A stretch of DNA of 64,000 nucleotides. It comes from Roseateles koreensis. Its GTDB lineage: Bacteria > Pseudomonadota > Gammaproteobacteria > Burkholderiales > Burkholderiaceae_C. Shown here piece after piece: positions 58,681 to 64,000 of the stretch; within the stretch, counting starts at the first letter, position 1, and the number at the start of each line of letters is the position of its first letter. The notes below the pieces were generated by a model, which made no database searches, was not told the origin of the DNA, and saw only the letters and a list, made by a program, of their open reading frames with translations. The DNA lies in the NCBI RefSeq assembly GCF_028595305.1, contig NZ_JAQQXS010000007.1, positions 186,001-250,000 on the forward strand, read 5' to 3'. The translations under genes were made by a program, and so were the position numbers.

Positions 58681-58714
58681 ATTCCTTTCCGCCGTGCCAG
58701 GCACGGCGGAAAGA

Positions 58715-59149
58715 TCAGGCGGCCGCTGCAGCCGCTCCAAAGGGGCGAGGCTTGCCCGTGGCGTCGATCGCCACAAAGGTCAGGTTGGCCTGCGTGACTT
58801 TCACCACTTCGGGGGCGGCCGGGTTGCGCTCGGCTTCTACATCCACATGCACGGTGATAGACGTGCGGCCGATGCGGGTGACCTGGGCGTAGAAGGACAG
58901 CAGGTCGCCCACCGTGACCGGTTGCTTGAAGATGAATTCATTGACAGCCACCGTGGTCACGCGCCCGCGTGAAATGCGGGCTGGCAACACCGAGGCGGCC
59001 AAGTCGACCTGGGCCATGATCCAGCCGCCGAAGATGTCGCCATTGGCGTTAGCGTCCGCCGGCATGGGCATGACGCGCAAGACCAGTTCGCGCTGGTGAC
59101 CGGGCAGCGCTTGGATGCCGTCTGTTTTGTTGGGTTGGTCGTTGGGCAT
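58715..59149 (-). CDS. YciA-type acyl-CoA thioesterase
   Basis: A hot-dog-fold hydrolase that releases free acids from acyl-CoA, of the YciA/acyl-CoA thioesterase group. The diagnostic motif is NANGDIFGGWIMAQVD, with the Asp of the active site, and later RISRGRVTTVAVNEFIFKQPV. At 144 residues it is normal, with a short polyalanine tail. It faces the beta-oxidation genes and may limit the acyl-CoA pool. The 112-base gap to the divergent exporter gene holds nothing clear. Confidence 0.9.
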   Translation of the reverse strand: MPNDQPNKTDGIQALPGHQRELVLRVMPMPADANANGDIFGGWIMAQVDLAASVLPARISRGRVTTVAVNEFIFKQPVTVGDLLSFYAQVTRIGRTSITVHVDVEAERNPAAPEVVKVTQANLTFVAIDATGKPRPFGAAAAAA

Positions 59150-59261
59150 GGGCTTCCCTGAGAGAATTGACCTCTATTCTCGGTGACATCCGGCCCGCGG
59201 CCCGGTGACCCAGCGAAAAGCCCTTGCCTCTTGAACCCTGACCCCCCGCCCATTCATCCCC

Positions 59262-61112
59262 ATGCGAAAACACCCCCCATCACCAGCACCCAGCGGCACC
59301 GACCTGAACAGCAGCCCGCGTGGTGACTGGGACACGGTGCGCAAGCTGCTGCCCTATCTGTGGCGCTACCGCTGGCGGGTGGGTATCGCCCTGGGCTTCA
59401 TGCTGTGCGCCAAGCTGGCCAATGTGGGCGTACCGCTGCTGCTGAAGTCATTGGTGGACAGTTTGGCCATCAAGCCGGGCTCGGTGCAGAGCATGGCGGT
59501 GGTGCCCCTGGGGCTGCTGCTGGCATATGGCGCGCTGCGGTTGTCGACCTCCTTGTTTACCGAGTTACGTGAGCTGATCTTTGCCAAGGCGACCGAAGGC
59601 ACCGCGCGTTCGATCTCGCTACAGGTGTTTCGTCATCTGCACGACCTGAGCTTGCGCTTTCACCTGGAGCGGCAGACCGGCGGCATGACGCGCGATATCG
59701 AGCGCGGCACGCGGGCTGTGCATTCGTTGATCTCGTATTCGCTCTACAGCATCGTCCCCACCTTGATCGAAGTGACGCTGGTGCTGAGCCTGCTGGCGAT
59801 CAAGTTCGACGCGTGGTTCGCCTGGATCACCCTGGCTGCGTTGGTGGTCTACATCGCCTTCACCATCACGGTGACTGAATGGCGCACGCAGTTCCGCAAG
59901 CAGCTCAATGAGTTGGATTCGGTGGCGCACAGCAAGGCGATCGACTCGCTGTTGAACTTCGAGACGGTCAAGTACTTCAACAACGAAGACTTCGAGGCGC
60001 GCCGCTACGACGAAAGCCTGGAGAAGCTACGCCGTGCGCAGCTCAAGTCGCAGTCCACGTTGTCTCTGCTCAATACGGGGCAGCAACTCATCATCGCCAC
60101 TGCGTTGGTGATGATGCTGTGGCGTGCCACCGAGGGTGTGGTGGCCGGGCGCATGAGTTTGGGTGATCTGGTGATGGTGAATGCCTTCATGATCCAGCTC
60201 TACATTCCGCTCAATTTTTTGGGGGTGATCTACCGCGAGATCAAACAGAGCCTGACCGATCTGGAAAAGATGTTTCTCTTGCTGTCACGCGAGCGAGAGG
60301 TGGCAGACCGGCCCGATGCGCAAGTCTTGCAGGTGGGCGCGGGCGCGGTGCGCTTCGAGCACGTGAGCTTCGCCTACGACAAGGCGCGACCCATTCTGCA
60401 TGACGTGAGCTTCGAGATTCCCGCCGGCAAGAAGGTCGCCGTGGTGGGCCCGAGCGGTTCGGGCAAGAGCACGCTGGCGCGCTTGTTGTTCAGGTTCTAC
60501 GACGTGGATGCCGGGCGCATCACGATCGATGGCCAAGAGTTGCGCAGCGTGACGCAGTCCAGCCTGCGGCGCGCCATCGGCATCGTGCCGCAAGATACGG
60601 TGCTGTTCAATGACACCGTGGCCTACAACATCGCCTACGGCCGCCCAGGCGCCACGCAAGAGCAGGTGGAGGCGGCGGCGAGCGCGGCGCACATCCACCA
60701 ATTCATTGCCGCTACGCCTAAGGGTTATGCCACCATGGTGGGCGAGCGTGGCCTGAAATTGTCAGGCGGAGAAAAGCAGCGCGTGGCGATTGCACGTACG
60801 CTGTTGAAGGACCCGCCGGTGATGATTTTTGACGAGGCCACCTCGGCTCTGGATTCCAACAACGAGCGCGCCATTCAGGCCGAGCTCGACGCAGCAGGCC
60901 GAAACAAGACTGTGCTGGTGATTGCGCACCGCCTCTCCACCGTGGTGGACGCCCATGAGATATTGGTGCTGGAAGCGGGCCGCATCAAAGAGCGCGGCCA
61001 CCATGAACAACTGCTCGCGCAGCAGGGCATTTATGCGCGCATGTGGCGCTTGCAGCAGAGTGGAGGTGCTGCGGCGGAGGCGCCAACGGACACGAGTTCC
61101 GCGGTGGCTTGA
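59262..61112 (+). CDS. ABC exporter of the Atm1/HMT1 (ABCB7-like) type
   Basis: A half-transporter with fused membrane and ATPase domains, 616 residues. Six membrane segments lie in residues about 35-330, with the conserved loops FHLERQTGGMTRDIERGTRA and NFETVKYFNNEDFE, which mark the Atm1 family that exports glutathione or metal-thiol conjugates. The ATPase shows GPSGSGKST, LSGGEKQRVAIAR and MIFDEATSALD. In bacteria the group has been linked to heavy-metal detoxification; the cargo here is not shown. Single gene, divergent from the thioesterase and convergent with the PEP-CTERM gene. Confidence 0.92.
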   Translation: MRKHPPSPAPSGTDLNSSPRGDWDTVRKLLPYLWRYRWRVGIALGFMLCAKLANVGVPLLLKSLVDSLAIKPGSVQSMAVVPLGLLLAYGALRLSTSLFTELRELIFAKATEGTARSISLQVFRHLHDLSLRFHLERQTGGMTRDIERGTRAVHSLISYSLYSIVPTLIEVTLVLSLLAIKFDAWFAWITLAALVVYIAFTITVTEWRTQFRKQLNELDSVAHSKAIDSLLNFETVKYFNNEDFEARRYDESLEKLRRAQLKSQSTLSLLNTGQQLIIATALVMMLWRATEGVVAGRMSLGDLVMVNAFMIQLYIPLNFLGVIYREIKQSLTDLEKMFLLLSREREVADRPDAQVLQVGAGAVRFEHVSFAYDKARPILHDVSFEIPAGKKVAVVGPSGSGKSTLARLLFRFYDVDAGRITIDGQELRSVTQSSLRRAIGIVPQDTVLFNDTVAYNIAYGRPGATQEQVEAAASAAHIHQFIAATPKGYATMVGERGLKLSGGEKQRVAIARTLLKDPPVMIFDEATSALDSNNERAIQAELDAAGRNKTVLVIAHRLSTVVDAHEILVLEAGRIKERGHHEQLLAQQGIYARMWRLQQSGGAAAEAPTDTSSAVA

Positions 61113-61145
61113 TCCCTGGGCCCCTTGCCGGGCGGGTACGGGGCC

Positions 61146-61829
61146 TCAGCCCTTGCGTTGCTTGCGGCTCCAGCCCAGGGCGCCCAGAGCGGCCAGGCTC
61201 AGCGCCACACTGCTGGGCTCCGGCACATTGCCGCCGCCATCGGCACCCAGGCGAATGTCGTCAAACCAGAAGGCGTTGTTGGTGCCCGAGATGACCACCG
61301 ATTGGGCCGTGCCGGAGAAATTGATGTCCACGGTGCGCCAGTTGCAGACGAAACCGGTGACAACTTGCTGGGTATCTGGATTCAGACAGGCGCCCGTGCT
61401 GCCCAGGCTGACGACGCTGAGGCGACTGCCATGCCCGCCCACATCGTCATAGACAGAAATCGTGCCGGTGGCCTCGCCAGCCGCATACAGCAACTTCAAC
61501 TCGCTAGAAAAGCCGGCATTGACATCGAAGACCAGGCGGGTCGTTGCGTCATTGCCGCCCGACATGAACATTGCCCCCTTGGTCACCGAGCCATACACGG
61601 CCGGATCTCTGAAGAAGTTGCCATCCGCCGTGGGGTCCAGCCAGGCGCTGGTCATGCTCAGGGCGTTGCTGAGGAAGGTGACGTCAGCCGCGTAGGGGTT
61701 GTTGGCGGCGACGGTCAGGTCGTTCACCGCGTTGGGAACCGTTTCAAAGTCCATGAAAACGGGCGCCGCAGCCGCGGGCAGGGTGCACGCGGCCAAAGCT
61801 GCTGTGATCAAGAAATTGAGGGTCTTCAT
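61146..61829 (-). CDS. PEP-CTERM sorting-domain exported protein
   Basis: A 227-residue secreted protein with an N-terminal signal peptide (about 1-22, ending AAA) and a C-terminal PEP-CTERM tripartite tail: VPEPSSVALSLAALGALG followed by WSRKQRKG. Such tails are recognised by exosortase (EpsH) and mark surface or exopolysaccharide-associated proteins. The body, starting with MDFETVPNAVND, is a beta-rich carbohydrate-binding-like domain of unknown role. ATG 61829 gives a correct signal peptide. No exosortase gene is in this window. A palindrome lies upstream at 61903-61914. Confidence 0.88.
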   Translation of the reverse strand: MKTLNFLITAALAACTLPAAAAPVFMDFETVPNAVNDLTVAANNPYAADVTFLSNALSMTSAWLDPTADGNFFRDPAVYGSVTKGAMFMSGGNDATTRLVFDVNAGFSSELKLLYAAGEATGTISVYDDVGGHGSRLSVVSLGSTGACLNPDTQQVVTGFVCNWRTVDINFSGTAQSVVISGTNNAFWFDDIRLGADGGGNVPEPSSVALSLAALGALGWSRKQRKG

Positions 61830-61902
61830 GATCCTTGTGCTCCAAGATTTGATGCGATTGAACGGGCTTGAACGGGCCACCACAAATGGGCGCTTATCTA
61901 CT

Positions 61903-61914
61903 TTAGCCAGCTAA
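61903..61914. promoter_or_regulatory. Palindrome upstream of the PEP-CTERM gene
   Basis: TTAGC and GCTAA with a 2-base centre form a 12-base palindrome 74 bases before the start codon. Function is unknown. Confidence 0.3.
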
Positions 61915-62006
61915 GCGTCAAGCCGGGGTGGCGCGATCCCCTGCAAGTGAGGGGGGGGCAGAGCAATTAAGAGGGCGACAAGGGAGACTTGGGGGGCCTA
62001 AAGCGC

Positions 62007-62051
62007 ATCTCAGACGTATCTAAGACGCCTCTGAGGCGCACCTCTTTGGCG
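62007..62051 (+). repeat. Imperfect 11-bp tandem repeats upstream of the LysR gene
   Basis: ATCTCAGACG, ATCTAAGACG and CTCTGAGGCG are spaced exactly 11 bases apart, and CTCTTTGGCG follows 13 bases later, ending 19 bases before the GTG. Helical-turn spacing suggests protein-binding half-sites. Confidence 0.55.
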
Positions 62052-62070
62052 CGCGGCTACACTCCCGGGC

Positions 62071-63015
62071 GTGGAAACCAAATGGTTTGAAGATTTTGTG
62101 AGCCTGGCCGAAACGCGCAGTTTTTCGCGCTCGGCTCAACTGAGGCATGTCACCCAGCCCGCCTTCTCGCGCCGCATCCAGGCGCTGGAGGCGTGGGCAG
62201 GGACCGACCTGGTGGACCGGTCGTCCTATCCCACCCGGCTCACCGGCGCGGGCCAGACCTTGCTGGCCCAGGCCGTGGAGATATTGGGTCAGTTGCAGGC
62301 CACGCGCAACATGATGCGCAGCCACCAGGGTACGGACGAAGACATGATCGAGTTCGCCGTTCCGCACTCCTTGGCGTTCAGCTTTTTCCCGCATTGGTTG
62401 ATGGACTTGCGCCAACGCTTCGGCGCGCTCAAGTGCAGGCTCAACGCGTCCAATGTGCACGACGCCATGTTGCAACTCAGCGAAGGCAATTGTGATTTAC
62501 TGATCGTCTATCACCACGCTAGCCAGCCACTGCAGTTGGACCCCGATCGGTATGAAATGGCTTCGCTGGGCCAGGAGACGCTAGCCCCTTACGCCAAGGC
62601 GGACGCCCAGGGGCGGCCTTTGTTTCAGTTGCCTTCATATGCCGGGCTGCGTGGCCGCTCCGCGGGGCCTAGCGGCCCGCGGATACCTTTTCTCAGCTAC
62701 GCATCGGGGGCGTATCTGGGGCGCCTGGTAGAGCTGATCGCCAAGGCCTCGCCGGTGCCGCTGAATCTCGACGCTATCTATGAAACCGACATGGCGGAAA
62801 GCCTGAAGGCGATGGCCCTGGAAGGCCATGGGCTGAGCTTTTTGCCGGCCAGCTCGGTTCAGCAAGATTTGCGGGCCGGGCGCCTGGTGCAGGCGTCTGC
62901 TGCCGGTGAGTTCGAGCTGACCATGGAGCTGCGCATTTACCGTGAGCGACCCGAGTTATCCCGCCGCAGCAAACCGTCAGCGCTGGCACTTTGGGACTTT
63001 CTGGCCGTCGTGTGA
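62071..63015 (+). CDS. LysR-family transcriptional regulator
   Basis: A 314-residue LysR-type regulator. The N-terminal helix-turn-helix is FVSLAETRSFSRSAQLRHVTQPAFSRRIQALE and the rest is a substrate-binding-like effector domain (about 90-300). The start is GTG 62071. It lies upstream of, and in the same direction as, an amino-acid ABC transporter binding protein, which makes control of uptake plausible, though LysR proteins most often act on a divergent gene, here the PEP-CTERM gene. The target is inference. Confidence 0.9.
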   Translation: METKWFEDFVSLAETRSFSRSAQLRHVTQPAFSRRIQALEAWAGTDLVDRSSYPTRLTGAGQTLLAQAVEILGQLQATRNMMRSHQGTDEDMIEFAVPHSLAFSFFPHWLMDLRQRFGALKCRLNASNVHDAMLQLSEGNCDLLIVYHHASQPLQLDPDRYEMASLGQETLAPYAKADAQGRPLFQLPSYAGLRGRSAGPSGPRIPFLSYASGAYLGRLVELIAKASPVPLNLDAIYETDMAESLKAMALEGHGLSFLPASSVQQDLRAGRLVQASAAGEFELTMELRIYRERPELSRRSKPSALALWDFLAVV

Positions 63016-63150
63016 CGGCGCGGTCATGCTGAAATTCGTGTAATCACGTATTCGGACATGCTTGTCTACGTGTTCTGCTTCGGGTTGTGCCGCTTGTTGA
63101 AAGCGCGACTCATTTTTGCGGGTAGCCGCGACCTTGACTTTGGAGTGTTT

Positions 63151-64000
63151 ATGACCAAGAAATCTCTGCTTGTTCTCGCCCTGGCTGCGGCCGCGTTCAG
63201 CAGCGTGCATGCTGAAGAAGCCTTGAAAAAGATCAAGAGCAGCGGGTCTGTCACGATGGGTGTGCGCGAGTCGTCAGGCGCCTTGTCCTACACGTTGGGC
63301 GATGGCAAGTATGTGGGCTACCACGTCGAAATCTGCCAACGCGTGCTGGCCGATGTGCAAAAGCAGTTGGGCATGCCCAAGCTCGACATCAAGTACCAGC
63401 CGGTGACGTCGCAGAACCGCATTCCCTTGGTGCAAAACGGTACGGTCGATATCGAGTGCGGCTCAACCACCAACAATGCCACCCGCCAGAAGGACGTGGC
63501 GTTTGCCGTGACCACTTTCGTGGAAGAAGTGCGCATGGTGGTGAAGGCCAGCTCTGGCATTACCGCGGTGAGCCAACTGGCTGGCCGCACAGTGGCCACT
63601 ACCACCGGGACCACCTCGGTGCAGACGCTGCGCAAGCACGAACGTGCTACGGGCATCGACTTCAAGGAGGTCTTCGGCAAAGACCATGCCGACAGCTTCT
63701 TGCTGCTGGAGTCGGGCCGGGCTGACGCTTTTGTGATGGACGGCTCGTTGCTGGCGGGACTGGTGTCGCGCTCGAAGAATCCGGCCGACTACAAGATCGT
63801 GGGCGAGGTGTTCTCCGTAGAGCCCATCGGCATCATGTTCCGCAAAGATGATCCGGCTTTCAAGAAGGCCGTGGACGACAGCATCAAGGCCATGATCAAG
63901 TCGGGTGAAATCGCCAAGCTGTACGACAAGTGGTTGATGCAAGCCATCCCGCCGTCGAACACCAAGGTGGGTCTGCCCATGAGCGAGAGCCTCAAGGCCG
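63151..64000 (+). CDS. Amino-acid ABC transporter periplasmic binding protein (5' part)
   Basis: The gene runs off the end of the window after 283 complete codons. A signal peptide (residues 1-21, ending VHA) precedes a family-3 solute-binding domain: SGSVTMGVRESSGALSYTLG, GYHVEICQRVL and DIECGSTTNNATRQKDVAFA. The DIECGSTTNN stretch is like GltI/AatJ proteins for glutamate and aspartate, so such a substrate is likely. TGGAGTG lies just before ATG 63151. The permease and ATPase genes should follow outside. Confidence 0.9.
   Translation, partial: MTKKSLLVLALAAAAFSSVHAEEALKKIKSSGSVTMGVRESSGALSYTLGDGKYVGYHVEICQRVLADVQKQLGMPKLDIKYQPVTSQNRIPLVQNGTVDIECGSTTNNATRQKDVAFAVTTFVEEVRMVVKASSGITAVSQLAGRTVATTTGTTSVQTLRKHERATGIDFKEVFGKDHADSFLLLESGRADAFVMDGSLLAGLVSRSKNPADYKIVGEVFSVEPIGIMFRKDDPAFKKAVDDSIKAMIKSGEIAKLYDKWLMQAIPPSNTKVGLPMSESLKA

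Overview
The window looks like the chromosome of a betaproteobacterium of the order Burkholderiales, most likely family Comamonadaceae (a Rhodoferax/Polaromonas-type organism). This rests on gene content and order: ponA divergent from pilMNOPQ, then aroK-aroB-dgt-gltBD, pilB-pilC-pilD-coaE-zapD-yacG, mlaFED-mlaA-mlaC-mlaB, and zwf-hexR divergent from tal-pgi. The DNA is GC-rich and densely coded, with many 4-base ATGA gene overlaps. I saw no rRNA, tRNA, CRISPR array or prophage.

Layout. 1-3215: end of a dipeptide/oligopeptide ABC transporter operon (permease fragment, DppC, DppD, DppF). 3271-6313: lptM-like lipoprotein, cyaY, and ponA (PBP1A). 6635-11793: pilMNOPQ, the type IV pilus alignment complex and secretin. 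11910-14060: a large Ig-like lipoprotein sitting between pilQ and aroK. 14051-16974: aroK, aroB, dgt. 16973-17787: a RAYT-type single-strand transposase element with 23-bp inverted ends. 17851-24141: gltB and gltD. 24433-32281: minor pilin operon (pilE-like, fimT, pilV, pilW, pilX, pilY1), followed by a small TonB-C-like protein. 33110-37081: Mla phospholipid-transport operon. 37145-42998: hexR, zwf, tal, pgi and a HAD phosphatase. 43008-48718 (minus strand): yacG, zapD, coaE, pilD, pilC, pilB. 49198-50416: glycine-zipper lipoprotein and an HNH endonuclease. 50808-59149: TetR regulator and a fatty-acid beta-oxidation cluster (acyl-CoA dehydrogenase, DUF2147 protein, FadB-like, thiolase, enoyl-CoA isomerase-like, thioesterase). 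59262-64000: Atm1-type ABC exporter, PEP-CTERM protein, LysR regulator, and a truncated amino-acid binding protein.

How the genes work together. Three clusters supply most of a type IVa pilus: assembly platform, secretin, extension ATPase, prepilin peptidase, minor pilins and the PilY1 tip protein. The retraction ATPases (PilT/PilU) and a clear major-pilin locus are not in view. Envelope functions recur (Mla, PBP1A, LptM, lipoproteins). Central metabolism appears as glutamate synthase, the glucose-6-phosphate node under HexR, shikimate steps, and a TetR-linked beta-oxidation set.

No clearly undescribed multi-gene system stands out. The least explained items are the Ig-like lipoprotein whose end overlaps a non-ATG aroK start, the RAYT element whose end repeat encodes the transposase C-terminus and abuts the gltB promoter region, the TonB-C-like gene after pilY1, and several repeat or palindrome signals in promoters.
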